Assembly (NCBI GenBank): GCA_013400975.1
Contig: WBMZ01009480.1
Location: 1 to 64,000, forward strand
Length of the DNA stretch: 64,000 bases
Origin: Atrichornis clamosus
Taxonomy: Eukaryota > Chordata > Aves > Passeriformes > Menuridae
Direction of reading: 5' to 3'
Shown here: positions 40,353-53,595 of the stretch, one piece after another
Position numbering within the stretch: the first letter of the stretch is position 1
How the letters are laid out: the number at the start of each line of letters is the position of its first letter
Notes under the pieces: generated by a model
What the model was told of the DNA's origin: nothing
Seen by the model: only the letters and a program-made list of their open reading frames with translations
Databases searched by the model: none
Program-made: the position numbers and the translations under genes

Positions 40353-41913
40353 TGGAGCCTGAGGGGGAACTATATTCCAGTATGCACTCCTAAACTACAT
40401 AACATTTCCTTACAAGAAATAGATCACTTCTTGCAAGATCTTCTTAAAAATGCCAGTATTACAGCATTGTAGTTCATTTCAGAATTAAATTAAATTAGAT
40501 AAGTGTGCTTAAAGTATTTGCCCTGAAATTGGAGTTCTTTAAGTGTGTGTTTTATAGGACAGCTGTCAGAAAAAAACAGAATTTCATTTTTAAAAGTGAA
40601 TCTTTAGAAAAATATTTCACCCTTGATATCAAAAGTTATAAACCAAGAGTGACTGGGCTTTACTTTTCAGTATGTGAAGGAGTTCCTCCTGCTTATTCAG
40701 TCTGACCATGAAGGCTGTGATCTGGCTGCTAAGCAGTGCCAAATGCAGTCTTTTACTCCTGGAGGACTTCCATTTAATAAAACTACAACATCTCCTTTCA
40801 TGTAATTTCCTTAAAAGTATATTTTAACCTTGTGCCAAGAGATGCCAGTATCAAAGAGGTAAGTGGTTACAAGATATACATATCAAACTGTATAAATTCA
40901 ATCCCCAGTGCTTAGTAATAAAACCTTTATAATACACATGATGAACAAACTATTCTTTGAGATTACTATTGATACATTATTTTAAAAAAAAAGGATGATA
41001 GATCACTCTTCTATAATTATAGATACTCCTGACTTTAATCAATAGCAGGCAAATTTTATCCAGACTAATGCTGAAGTTCCTATTCAATCATAAGAGCTGT
41101 CATTTCACTTGAAATTGACTATGGATTCCATGATAAATAAAGCACGATGGGGAAGATCCATTAAACTTGACAAATTCAAGAGGAGTGCCAAGAAAACAAC
41201 ACAAATCAATATTTGATATTTATCAGTTTGACAAAAAGCATTTGATAGAAGGTGCAGAAGAGGCTCATGAACACTCATTTTTTCTTAAAAAACATAGTCA
41301 TATAATAACTCATCCTCAAATTTCATGTACAAATAGATAATACTGGAGAAGAAAATCTAAACAACGTGGCCTACTCTCAGCAGTGTCAGGTATGTCTATG
41401 TTGTTGCCCTGTGTTTAATATCTTTTCAGTTTTGGCAAATAGCAGGGAGATCAGTTCTCAGTGTGTCTGCTGTCTATGATTCACATGGCAGACTGTATGA
41501 ACTTTGCAAAGGGCAAGTCAAAGCCAAACACTACAGCATCTATTAACAGTGTTTTGCTGATGACTGTGGAGTACAAATAGCTTATTTGTAGACAGAGTGT
41601 TCTTAATCATTCCCTGAAAGTGCAAAGCACTGAGCAATTTCTGGGCCAAATCGTGACTGGCTTGTAAGTAGCATGAGGGCACAAAAGCTCCTAAGGCTAA
41701 ATAAACCAGCTTTGCTTTCAGCTCTGTGATCCTGAATATAGCCAGGAGCCATAACCAAACTTCTAGGTATAAAAGTGAAAGTTGATTAGAAGCCAAAAAT
41801 TTTATGCAAATAACCTTGTCCTGCACCAGTGTCCCCTTTCGCTTCCTACCAGTGTCCCAAGCTACAGTTAAACCTACTGTGGCTGCTTTAAAAAGAGAAA
41901 AATGCATACTTTT
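40353..41913. other. single-copy DNA, no gene seen
   Basis: Nothing recognised. The 129-codon - frame at 41518-41907 abuts the CR1 and has no recognised domain. Confidence 0.5.
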
Positions 41914-42300
41914 AGAATCATAGACTATTTTAGGTTGGAAAGGACCTCTAAGATCATTGAGTCCAACTGTTAATCTAGCACTGCTGTATTCACCACTAAA
42001 CCATGTCCCCTAGTGCCACATCCACATGTTTTTTGAACACCTCCAGGTATGATGATTCCATCACTTCCCTGGGCAGCCTGTTCCAATGCCTGATCAACCC
42101 TTTAGTTGAGGAGTTTTTCCTAGTATCCAACCTATATCCTTTTGTCCTGTCACTTATCTGGGAGGTGAGCCCACACCTCGCTGCAGCCTCCTTTTAGGTG
42201 GTTGTAGCGAGTGATAAGGTCTCCCCTGAGCCTCCTTTTATCCAGGCTAAACACCCCCAGCTCCTTTAGCCGCTCCTCATAAGACTTGTGATCTTCCAAG
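41914..42300 (-). mobile_element. CR1 LINE 3' fragment, antisense
   Basis: It starts on the + strand at the reversed CR1 tail ('agaatcatag') and continues with 'ggttggaaaggacctctaag', 'cctgggcagcctgttccaat' and 'aaggtctcccctgagcctcc' to about 42300. The - frame shows [10 protein letters not shown] and [10 protein letters not shown], the C-terminal end of the CR1 reverse transcriptase, before similarity stops. The 5' end is truncated at 42300 as usual. Sequence past 42300 (42301-42540) is single-copy and of unknown nature. Confidence 0.95.
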
Positions 42301-43260
42301 TGAACAAAGTGGGGAAGTCTGGCATGATGAACTCCAGCATTGGCTCTGATAACCACTTAGACATCTCACGCATTGGGATGCCAGAAGCTCCAGCACAGTG
42401 CAATGCTCTGCAGACAGCAAGTTCTCATGACTCAGCTGCTGTTGTCAGCGGTCCACTTCTGCAGAGTGACAGAAATGTGAAGGACAGTCGCTGCTGTTGC
42501 TATCATCAGTTTTTCTCCTTCTGCTTCAGGGTGTAGAATGACCTACATGACTTCATACTTAATATGAAAATAAGCTGAAGTTGAATTAAAAGTGTCTAGT
42601 AAAGGCTGGGTGCACATTTAATACATGCACTTGATGGTTTGATATAAATAGCCTGATGGGCTGATGAAGTTTCATGTACTTAAGCAAGGAGATATAGTTA
42701 AGCACTTAAGTTTAGTAGCTCTACAGCCCTACTCACCCCAGAGCAACCCCTCAGTACCACAGCTTTGGTGCAGAGAAAGGACTGCAACATAGCAGTGTTG
42801 AGAGAAAAACAACTACACCCCATATGGGCTTCCTGGAGTTCTCAGAGTCGGACGTGTGTGAAGATATTACCAATAAAATCTCAGAATCCCTTTAAAGAAA
42901 TGCTCATATACATTTGATTTTTCATAAAGTTATAGACAATATTTCTGGTTAAAAAAAAGTGCAGATACATTGGAAAACTATTAAATAAGATGGAATACTT
43001 TCCACTATATAATAAATGACCCCAAGACTGGAATCCGAGCACAAACATGAGATGGTCATTCTGATTTAGACAGCCCAAGAAAGAGACCATTCTGATATAC
43101 ATACAAATAGGCTGAACAAAAAAAGTACTAGAAAATTTCAAGAAATGCTGGCAAAGTTCAGGTGGGACATTGGTGAAAGTTGTGACATCGATTTCTTTTT
43201 ATGTGGGACTTTTCCAGGAAATTTATGGGGGAAAAATCTTTCCTTAGAAGAAATTAGTAT

Positions 43261-43286
43261 GCAAACAGCAAATGCAAACAGCAAAT
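43261..43286 (+). repeat. 13-bp exact tandem duplication
   Basis: gcaaacagcaaat occurs twice in direct succession, followed by a diverged partial third unit. Confidence 0.9.
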
Positions 43287-44030
43287 GTAAACAAAATAAA
43301 TAAAAAACTCAGGGAAGAATCAGAAAAACAGACAGTTCGTTAACAGTGTGGAATTAGGGCACTGTCTATAGCAGTTGCAGATAGTGTTAGTGACAGTTTT
43401 CTCTGATTTTCACTAATTTCTGATCTTCAACTTTTTAGTAGAGACAATAACTCAGTTAAAGTTTACCATTTACCTAACCTTCCTACTTTGCCTGATCTAT
43501 TATACTTTATTTGATCTAGTAAACAGAAAGGAAAAAGATGAGAAAAACACCATGCAATTTAACAGTGTGTGAATCTAGAGACTCAGAAATGGGACTATCC
43601 TGTTGTGGACGGGTTTCTCCCTCATTAGTTCCTCTCAGACCTTTGTCAGTACAAAACTGTCAGATCAGTGAGGCACTCTTAAGAGTAAACTTGGAAAACA
43701 GTATACTTTACAATTTGAAAGCAATAAAAACAATTAAAAAATTATAGGTATAAAGGAAGGCACAGCAGGGTTAGAGAAGGAAAATTCTTTTCCAGAAAAC
43801 TGAAAAAGCCTGGAGCTTGGAAAACCTGATTCTGCAATAGGCTAAAATTATTTTTTAACCTAAGTTCCAATTTCAATTAAATTCAATAATTTTTCTTTCA
43901 CTATTTTCACTCCTAATTTCAAATGTTATAAATTTTTACTATAAAGGAATTATTAGAAATATTTTTTAATTTCAAAGCAAAAATGTGAAACCTTTAACTT
44001 TTTCTAAAACAAATATTTGTTCTAAACCAA

Positions 44031-44106
44031 GGATTTCTCAAAACCAACTCTTTTTGTAATAAGTTCTAGGATTTCTCAAATCCAAAACTTTCTGTAATAA
44101 GGTTCA
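44031..44106 (+). repeat. imperfect 38-bp tandem duplication
   Basis: Both units begin ggatttctcaaa and contain 'tgtaataag'. They differ at several bases, so this duplication is older than the one at 35280. Confidence 0.85.
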
Positions 44107-47100
44107 GTCTCAATGAGTCAGTGTTGTCTAAAAGAGGAGCATAGCAAAATATCTTGTCAGATCCAGTTGATCATGAAGGTTACTTCCCAAGAAACCACTA
44201 GATTTATTGACTAAAGACTGGATGAATTCTCCTGTTCTTTTGATGTTGAAAAAAAAAAGGTTCCTAGTGATAAAATGTGTGTGGTAAAGAGTGGTAAAAA
44301 TTCCATTTTCATCTCATACCCAGCACCAGTTACACAAGATCTCTGAAGCACAACAGTACTTCTGTAAACTGAACATGAGCACATGATCCTTTGCTGAGCT
44401 TAAAACCCACAAATGGATCCAAAGAACAGGAAGTTGTAAATATAAGGTTGGAGCTGTCCATGAGCCCAAAGGTTCATAGTTTCACTGAGCCACAGCACAT
44501 ACCTTCTTTCAAAATGCTAAATATTTCTGAAATAAACACTGACAGTATTAATCTTTGCACATTGTTGATTAGCAAACAATTAAGTGAATGTCTGAGGGAA
44601 TAAATTTTTTCTTATTCCTGTCTGACTCAGTTTAACTTTTCCACTCTTCTTGACTTCTTTCCTTTATCCCTTGCAAATGGTAGAAAGCAATGAAAGAATA
44701 AAATAAAACACTATTACTTTACCAGTGAATCTCTAAGAACATAAGCAAGCCTTTTGTACAAGTTAAAGATATCCATTGATTTTTAACAAGATATATACAC
44801 ATATGAAAGAACACACTTTAAAAAATTTCTTATTTTAATGTGTTGCGAGATTATGCATCATGTATTGTTGCTGCACAGTTGGAAGATATTCTATTCTTGA
44901 TAATTGCAGAGCAAACACTTTACTGACTGAGCAGCCAACAGTTCAAGCAAACATAGTGACAACACCCATACTGCCAAATTCTGCCTCCTTCTCCAAAACT
45001 GTGTCACAGGAAGATCAATCACCTTGCTGAAATGTTGCTTTTTATGAATAGCATAAGGTTCATACAGAGCGAGCTGATTTATCTGTTACTCTTGTAATTT
45101 AGCACAGAATATTTGCAAATCATAGCAGTGGTCACCTTCTGCAGAACAGTTAATCTGTGGTGAAAATTTTACTTTGAAGTTTTCCTCTGGAGAAAGCTAA
45201 CTTTGTGCAACCATAGGAACACTGAAAACAAAATTAGGGATAACTTTGTTATTTGGTACTCAAATGTTTTGGGGTTGAAAACGAAGCAGATCTGCGGGAT
45301 ACAGATTTGTGGTTGACTTCTGTCTCATCAGCATGTTTCTCTTCAGAATTTTCTCATGGTTTCCTCAGGCAGTCAGGACAGAATGTTCTTTACTAAAAAT
45401 GATATATTACATGTCACTCTAAGTATCCTTGTAAGAGCTTCTGTTGGAAGAATTTCCAGCAATATCTGCAGTTCTTCCATCTTCTCAAAGTCATTAATTG
45501 CTCATGACTTTCCAGTTCTCCAAGTTCCCTAGAAAGTGTAATATCAGCATACCTTGACCTTGAACTGCATTGCAAGACAAGAAGGTAGATGGTTTATCAT
45601 CATTTGAGTAATCTCGGAGTGTGAATTTTGCATATTTGCTACCTCTTCTGCTATCCTGGCATACAAAAATAAAATATTTATTTTAGCATTTCAAAAAAAA
45701 ATAAATTGAATCCACTAAGTAAAACAGAAGAGTGTTCCAGTGTGCAGACTTTGGTCCAACATTCGTTTTCTGCCAATTAAAAGAGAATGCTTTAAATAGA
45801 CTTGGCAATTAACTTTTTTACACCTAGAATTGAAAAATATTTGGGGAAAACAGGTCAAACAGAGGAAGTCCAACTTTCAGGCAGAAGAAACCTGCCATAA
45901 GCAACAGTCTACTGGGAATAACAACTTTCCAGTAAAATTCATGGCCTGTAATATAAGCTTCTTCTGCTTCATTCTTTCATCCAAAAAGTGTATATCTATA
46001 TAAAACAAAGGAATAAATGATTTCAAATAAACTAAACAGCACATTTCCTAGTTTATACACTACAGACTCAAACCTAAATGCTCTAATGTTCAGTGGGCCA
46101 ACTTGAAAACCAACAATCTGCCTAGGGAGACCTAATTTTCAACTCAAGAGAGCGTAGAGAGGGCTTTACTATCCTTCACTACTTTTGTCATCTCCCTTTC
46201 CTGTGCAATTACCTCTTAGAAGAAATGTTGAGGATTCTGTGCTGGCTTAAAACAAAGTGTGAAGAGAAAGTGTTGCTATAGCAAAAATCTATTTAAAAAT
46301 ATTTCTTTCTGACAGTACTGGGGACAGATTCAGATTTGATGCTTAGATTAAGAAAAGTTTTAATATACCTTTTAATTTATATCAATACAGAAAAAAAAAG
46401 AAAAATCACTTTGGTGGTTAATTTGCATCTATCTCAAATTATCAACTTTTCCATTCTATCAAATTTTTGCCACGGTGAACTTTGTTTAAACCTTAAAAAC
46501 ATTTAGAGAAAATGTCTATTAAAGTTCATTAAACACTGGCACTTCATAATTGTGAATCTCTTCACATTAAGTGTTCCTTTCAGATGGATGATGTTCTACC
46601 CATGAATAAAAGCCTTTGCAGTAATTTAACATTGGTGATGCAAGGTTTAAAAATTATTACGCTTTTCATAACTGAAAAATTCATATTTTAATGGGACAAT
46701 CTTGCTTGGCTGTCTCCCTCACAGTATTTAGCTAAAAAAAGAAAAGAGGAAGACCTTACACATAACCCCCAACTATTCTAATGACGCATGTCAGTTGAGG
46801 TGTTTGGGTAGCAAAATACTTTATTTGCACTGTAAACACCACTGAAGTTTTCACAATAAAATGCTTGGTGTATTTGGTATTAATCATTAAAAACAAACAA
46901 ACAAACCCCAACCCACTACATATACAGCACCTAATGAGACTTTTCTAAACTTTATAGCGAAAAGACATTCACACAGTGTACTCCCTGTATGTAGTAAATT
47001 TTTTTAATAAATCCTTTTTTCAAGAGGCTCTTGAGAACAAGCAATGCATGTACCTCACACCATTTTATGAAGTTAAAGGTATTTCTAAACTAAGCACTTA

Positions 47101-47189
47101 TTTCCAGAGTTCCAAAAATGATCATTTCATATTTCTTTTAATCACAAAACCGAACTAAATTCAGGATTTGATAAAGTGGTGATCAGTTA

Positions 47190-47246
47190 AAGATTGGACT
47201 TGATGATCTTGGCAGTCTTTTTCAACCTTATTGATTATGTGATTTT
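47190..47246 (+). mobile_element. CR1 LINE 3' tail fragment
   Basis: It contains 'ttggacttgatgatcttgg' followed by 'tttttcaacctta' and a decayed 'ttgattatgtgatttt' tail. This is the order of the last 60 bases of a + strand CR1. Nothing upstream aligns obviously, so only the end remains. Confidence 0.75.
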
Positions 47247-49598
47247 GATATCCTGATCATGCTTGATTCACATGCTGGTCAATGGTAAAGCTACATTTAC
47301 ATCAACAAAGTATTTCCAGAACTCTTTGTGTCCTTTGTCTGACCTGAAACTAATCCATATTTTTACCTTTGCTTCTAAAGAACTTCCAGAAGTCGACTCT
47401 ATGTCTTTGATCTTTTCTACCTTTACAGATATTGGTAGTTACTTTTTCCTATCTATGCAACCAAAGAAGAACTTCAACTAGCCTCTTCCATAACATTTCT
47501 TCACAGATGGTGCTACAGTGTTTCTGGGGACAACCAGCCCATTCTTTCTCACTCCTCTGGCATGCACACACCCTGCGGTTGACCGAGGAAACTGGAAACT
47601 CCAGATAGCACCCCACAGTGTAATTGGATACAGACTGGACAAGGCAGTAATGCCTAAGATTGCAAAGGAAAGTTAAAATCCTCATCCTTTAAAGGGAGAA
47701 TGAGGTCAGGGAATGGTGCATTTTATGGGAATCACACACAAGTCTTCAGAGCAATTGATTTAAAATGGCTAGGAAAGCTAATGGAGTAGAATATGTTTGG
47801 GGATTCCATCCTGCTTATCAGCAGAGATAGTATTGTCACTTTGGGATTAAACCCTAATAATGAATAAAGACACAGAGCACATTAACCAGGTAACTAATTA
47901 TCACTAGCTAGAGAAAAATGCCTTTTGTAGAGTGACAACTATTAAAAAGCTGAGTGGTGGAGATATTAATTTAGTGATCTGAAAGACCATGAGCAAGTTT
48001 GAAAGCTGCACATGCAGTAGCCCTGTAGGCAGAGCATCTGTTTAACCATAGTAACACAACAGTGAAAGCGTGTGTGACAAGGTGAGAAAAATCCTTTCTG
48101 CAAGGACTAGACCTATTTTGAGGAAGTTATTGGACAACATCCAAGGATATGAAGTTCACAGCTTCACACTTATTTTCCTCATGGTACAAAAGCATTACAA
48201 TAATTCATTAGACAAAGAGTTTCAAAGCAGAACGATTAGAGGGGAGAGAGACCAGCTGCTGTCTGAGCTGACAGGTTTGACTACAGGAGCCAGCAAAAGG
48301 ACTGGCAAGCAGAGCTATAGAAGATGGAATATATTTGCCAAAATTCAGGTAACAAACTTCTAAGAAAGCGTGAAAACTACACAAGGGTCTTCTATCACTT
48401 GTTTGAGCCAAAGCAAGTAACATATCTTCCCTATCATTAGCACTCATATATTTTTCTGTATGCCAAATTTCATAAGGGAATTTATCTGGCTGGTAAATTC
48501 ACCTAATCAACTCTGCAACATCTTATTGATCCCAGGTTTTCAAGGGAAGCTCTTTTAGTTCTCTCTGGCATATGTCTGAATAATGCTAAGGAAATCCTGG
48601 CAAGAAATTGCAGAGCCTGTTTACCTGTCAGAAACTCAATGGGAAGAAAATCAAACATCAACAGAGATTTTTTTTTTTTTTATTAAATATAAGAATGCAT
48701 TTGACCTAATTATGCCCCTGTCCCAAGACTCATAAAGAGCATTTTTCAAAGACATGGGAATGGATTTTTCAATTTTTTTTTCCTCCCTTCCCCCTTCTTA
48801 GCAAAGAAATCCCTAACAAAAAGAAGTCATAAGACAGATCTTGGCTAACACTGGTCACTGGCTTTAACTAGACGAGTTGGTTGTCTCTTCCCTCTTACAA
48901 AGGAAACAAAGCATATTGATCATATTATTGATTAGATGATCTTTATCATCTTCCCTAGATGTAAAGCCTACATCATTATAAAAGAATTTTAAAACACCAA
49001 CATGAATGTAAAAAGAAAATAGACAGAATAGAAGAGACAATCCTCAAAAAAAAATTAATTACTTCTTCTTAAAGCTTTGTTACTGTAGGATTATTCAGTG
49101 TAATATGCTATGAGTGTATAATTTAATCTTTATTTCTTTCCTAGATTTATGGCTATGCAAAAGAGTTAGGTAATTTATGTACTGACTTAGGAAACGAAAC
49201 ACAAAGTGGGACACTGTATTTTACATATTTTTATTTGTCTGCTTGCATGTTCTATCTTGCTTTTTCATGATGCTGGGAAAACATACACAAGCTTGGACTT
49301 CAAGAAGAAATGTATTTTTTGCAAATTCCAGAAACCAATAAAAGTTTGAGGTTATTTAGCAGCTTCTGGAAGAGGTGAAGAAACTTCTGAGATTGTTTTA
49401 CAAAACGCACTAAGATCAAGTTGAATTAAACATTCAAAAGTCTTCCTTTTCTTCAGTGTTTTTCTAAATAGGCTTGCTTATGTTTGAAGTTAGGGCCACT
49501 CAGGATCTAATCAGTTCTTCTGTTGACAAGCATTTTACATTACTGGGACCATCTCTCTAAACTAACCTGTAAAAAAAAAATAGAAAACAAAACACACC
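47247..49598. other. single-copy DNA, no gene seen
   Basis: Nothing recognised. A T-run lies at about 48666-48681. The 97-codon + frame at 48070-48363 has no ATG start near its beginning and no known domain. Confidence 0.5.
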
Positions 49599-49621
49599 AA
49601 AAAAAAAAAAAAAAAAAAAAA
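49599..49621 (+). repeat. poly(A) run of 23
   Basis: An uninterrupted A run, preceded by a second A-rich block at 49571-49596. The length is likely to vary and to be poorly assembled. Confidence 0.95.
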
Positions 49622-49751
49622 CCACCCAAAGGAAAGAGATATTTGCAGTAAATACCAAGCAGACACAATTTAACTCATAATTGTAAACAGTTACGTTAAA
49701 GGAAAAGATGTCAAAAACATGCAGCAGCATCTTTAAGGGAGTTTAGTAGTA

Positions 49752-49776
49752 TTTCATAGAATCCTTTAGGTTGGCA
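49752..49776 (-). mobile_element. possible CR1 tail remnant, antisense
   Basis: Only 'ttcatagaatcctttaggtt' and 'gg' resemble the reversed CR1 tail. Similarity stops after about 25 bases, so this may be a relic or chance. Confidence 0.35.
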
Positions 49777-52704
49777 AGCTCTTCCTGAGCTGATTCTTGC
49801 TCAATAAGGAGGATTCTACTCAACCCTAAGTACACTCAGATGCTACACACCTGGACAGCATTGGGTACAGTGTTGCTGCAGCCCTGCACAGAAGTTGTAA
49901 ATTATGTTCTGTAAGCTCTAGTTCAGTATTCAGGGATGCTCATGTATTTCACCAGAGAGAAGGAAAACAATGCCACAAAACTAACAGAACAAGAGAAAAT
50001 TATTTAGTTTGAAGAGGGAAGTCTGTGCACATACTGGATGAGAAGCAGAAAGGTGTTTCTGTTTCAGCTGAGGCAGAATGAGGAAATGCAAGGAAGTAAG
50101 GTGAGTTTGTGGAGTCTAAGAAAACAGGAAGCCTATGGCCAAGTTTGCTGCTACAGTTTCAAGGATCACAAACCTGGATTTCATTCAGAGATCCCTTCTT
50201 AATTTGTATCCATTGCAATTCTCTGATTTTAATTAGGCTCATTCCCAGATTAATACAGTACATAATAAACATTGCAAAAATGTCAATTATCTACCTTTCC
50301 TCCTAATACAGCTTCTCCCCGTTCCCTCCTCCCTACCCAGCAATAGTAACAAAATCTGCAAATAAGGACAAAGGAATCAATTCAGAGGATGAAAGTAATG
50401 TCACTAAATTTTTTCTAGGAATAAATTTTACTCTGAACATAACTCATTTTTCTCTGATGTTTAAGGTTAAATCTACAGTATAAGTAATATTGAATCGGAT
50501 GTTAGAAAGCCATGCCAATCTGCAAAAGAAAATTAAAAAATAAATCTAAAGCAATTTTAGAGGCTTTGGAATCTAAGATTAGAGGTAAGCCCTGATATAT
50601 ATGGAAGAAAAACAGAAGGATTATTTCTCAATAAGAATCAATCCCTTGGGAAAAACCAACCAAACAAAAACAAAAAAACCCCACATATGGCCATATTTCT
50701 ACATCTTCCTCTGAATATTTAACCTTTCCATATGAGAATCAATTAAAAACACAAAAGAAACTCTTTCCAAAGTTGTTTTTTAAAAAGGAGAGAAAAAAAT
50801 TAAGCATACAAGTACTACTACATTAAGGTTCAAATCCTTACATTTACATTGAGAGATTAAAAAAAAAGTTAGATAAAAGATTAAATAAGAGATTTAATAG
50901 AAGGTAGGTTATGTACACAAATTATGACTTGCAAAATCCATTCTTATATTCTTCTTAGGATCAAGGGCAGATTAGTTCATTGAAAACCCAGCCAACTAAA
51001 CAGAAAACCTCTAGCAAAATGTGAGTAGTGGTAATAATGTTTTGTTGCAGGGCAAGACTTCTCCCCTATCCTCTCCCTTTTACCCTAGGGATAAGACTAT
51101 ATTCTGAATATAGATTTCACAGTACAGAAACCCAAGTAAACTACTAAAGGCACCACATGTCCTGTGATCTGCTTCTGCACGTTGCAATTGATAGTCACAG
51201 AAAGTGTCACAGACTTTTGAAGGCAATGTAGGAACCGCGCAGGGGAGTATTTGCTTCTTACCATATTTTCATGTTCTCCTTGATAGAAAATGTAGTGAGA
51301 CATCCTGATGTAACAGCTTCTTTTCCTCAAATGCCAAAAGAAGGAAGATAGCAGTTGTTGAAAGCTGAGAAAAGGGGAACAGTTTGGAGAAGGGTCTTAC
51401 CCACCAGGAACTCCACAATGCATTGTCCCTTCTGCTCAGCCACTCTGATCTCAGGTGGCCTGACCAACATCAGCAACACTGGGCTATCGGACAAAAAGGC
51501 ATTCTGCTTACCCAGGAAGAATCAAGACTAATAAATCCATTCATTTTTATGAAAATAGTTTTTTTCACCTATCTATTCAGCAATAAATACCTTGTACTTT
51601 TGTGTATAAGCTTTTGGTCCATAATCAGCCAGATATATTTCTGTATCTCAGGTAAAATCATCAAAGGTTAACCTTGAAAGAAACTTGATTTGGTACCTCA
51701 ATGCACAGTTTACCTAGATTTCATTTATGAACGTCCCTTTCTCTTTATACAGTTTCCTTTCTTTTGCCAAACACATAGCAGCATTCACAAGAGATTCTCT
51801 TCAAGTAATTAAAACCAGAAATTCATTGGCCTATCACTCATAAAAATGTTAATTAAAATTAGTAGTAACTGAGGACCTGTGCTTGTGTATGTTTTTAATC
51901 AGTTGTACTGGAAGGAGATAATTAATGTCAGATAAAGTACATTCAGCAAGGTTCTCCACATGCTTAGATTGATCTTTCTGACCAACAACAGATGCACAGG
52001 AAGCCAGAAGGTCAATGGTCAGATGCATAGCAGTTGTTAAAGGAGCAGCTGTCAAGATCCACATATGATGCCATTTTGGAAAATATAGAAAATCTCTCCC
52101 AAGAGAATGCAGTGTTGAGAAAGGGATTGCAAGTAGGAACACAGCGTGGCACGTGACTTAAATTTGGAAGTTAGAACTGTAACTCACCAGCTGGTACACC
52201 AGCCTGTACACCAGCTATGCCTGCCTGTGGAGAGCTCCTTCATAGTCCCGTGACCTTACAACATGTCAGGCATGTGGTCCTACTTCAAGAGGGAGTAGTG
52301 AAAGTTTCTCCAGAGACTTTCTGGGCATCTATTAAAGGAGAAATTTTAATATAAATTACTGCTGATGAAAAAAGAAAACCCAAAGAGAAGAAAAATGTGG
52401 TTGATTGTGGAAGGGCAGAGTGAAAGGCAGTCAAATGTGCTGGGCAGTCATGTCAACAGATTTCCACTCACTGCTTGTGGATATTGCCAGCACTTCACGG
52501 TTCTGGTGGTGATGGTCTGTTGTGACTGCATGGATTCCTGGCTGTCTTTCAGCAAACAGTAGGAAATCTCAGAAAAAAAGACTATTGTGTAAGATGGTCT
52601 TTTAGAATTATAACTATTGGTATGTTTTTGTTGAGTATTTTGATGATTATTACAGATTGTTACATATCTATTAAAAGCAGCAAAATAAATGTTTGTTTAT
52701 ATAT
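49777..52704. other. single-copy A+T-rich DNA, no gene seen
   Basis: No gene recognised. An A-rich run with CCC occurs near 50655-50683. A tRNA T-arm-like stem-loop at 50824-50840 was examined and rejected. Confidence 0.5.
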
Positions 52705-52795
52705 TAAAAAAACACTCAAACAAACAACAACAACAAGAAAAAAATTACACCCAAAAAAAAACCCAAACAAAGAGAAAAAACTTTCCTTTAAAAAC
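52705..52795 (+). repeat. A-rich low-complexity tract
   Basis: Runs of A broken by CAA, CACCC and GAG words (aacaacaacaacaag, cccaaaaaaaaaccc). Confidence 0.9.
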
Positions 52796-53311
52796 AGTAA
52801 GAAAGAGCTGCACTCATTTGTCATGGAAAGTTATACCACCATTACCCATATCCCTCTAAATCAGTCTCCAATAATCTCTCTGTTGATCTAGCTATCTAAA
52901 TATAGTTATATTTTTCAAGAAACATAAATATGGAAAGGGAAATGAAGGTACATTCCCTATTGCATCATCATTCCAGCATAAGCGAATAAATAAAAACATA
53001 ATTCCAGAATATGCGTAACATATGTTGTTATGCTGGTTGTGGCTGGGGTAGAATTAATCTTCTTTACACTGGCTGATTTGGGACTGTGTTTTGGGTCTGT
53101 GTTGAACACAGTGGTAATAATATAGAGATGTTTTTGTTGTTACCGAGCAGGGCTTACACACATCCAAGGCCTTTTCAGGTTTTTGTACTGCCACGGTGCC
53201 ACGGCTGGCATGGATGTTGAGGGTGCATGGGAGGTTGAGAGGAGACACAGCCAGAACAGGTGATCCAAACTGTCCAAGAGGATATTCCAGACCATATGGC
53301 ATCATGCTCAG

Positions 53312-53320
53312 TATATAAAG
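53312..53320 (+). promoter_or_regulatory. TATA box of LTR
   Basis: tatataaag sits at the position expected for this LTR type, just after 'catgctcag' and about 190 bases before the poly(A) signal. Confidence 0.7.
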
Positions 53321-53499
53321 TGGGGAGAAGAAGAAGGAAGGGGATACATTTGCAGTGATGCCATTTGTCTTCCCAAGTCACCATTACATGTGACGGGGCC
53401 CTGCTCTCCTGGAGATGGCTGAACACCTGCCTGCCCATGGGAAGCAGTGAATTAATTCCTTGGTTTGCTTTGTTCATGTGCTCATATTTTGCTTCCCAT

Positions 53500-53505
53500 A
53501 TTAAA
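53500..53505 (+). terminator. ATTAAA poly(A) signal of LTR
   Basis: A common variant hexamer followed by a 'ctgtctttatctc' stretch. This marks the end of the R region. Confidence 0.65.
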
Positions 53506-53595
53506 CTGTCTTTATCTCAAGCCATGAGTATTCCAGCTTTTACCCTTCTGATTCTCTCCCCAATCCCACCAGTGGGGAAGTGAGCGAGCGGCTGT

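Larger units (their letters stand above)
42301..47189. other. single-copy A+T-rich DNA, no gene seen
   Basis: No gene recognised. It contains a 13-bp exact direct repeat (gcaaacagcaaat, twice at 43261-43286), an imperfect 38-bp tandem duplication at 44031-44106 and an A-rich run near 46889-46912. Confidence 0.55.

Noticed and set aside
50824..50840. tRNA T-arm-like stem-loop (taagg, ttcaaat, cctta)
   Set aside because: The 5-bp stem and 7-base loop are perfect, but no acceptor stem, D arm or anticodon arm can be drawn upstream, so it is chance or at most a relic.
52188..52235. Repeated 'tacaccagc' words
   Set aside because: A very short, imperfect repetition with no larger structure.
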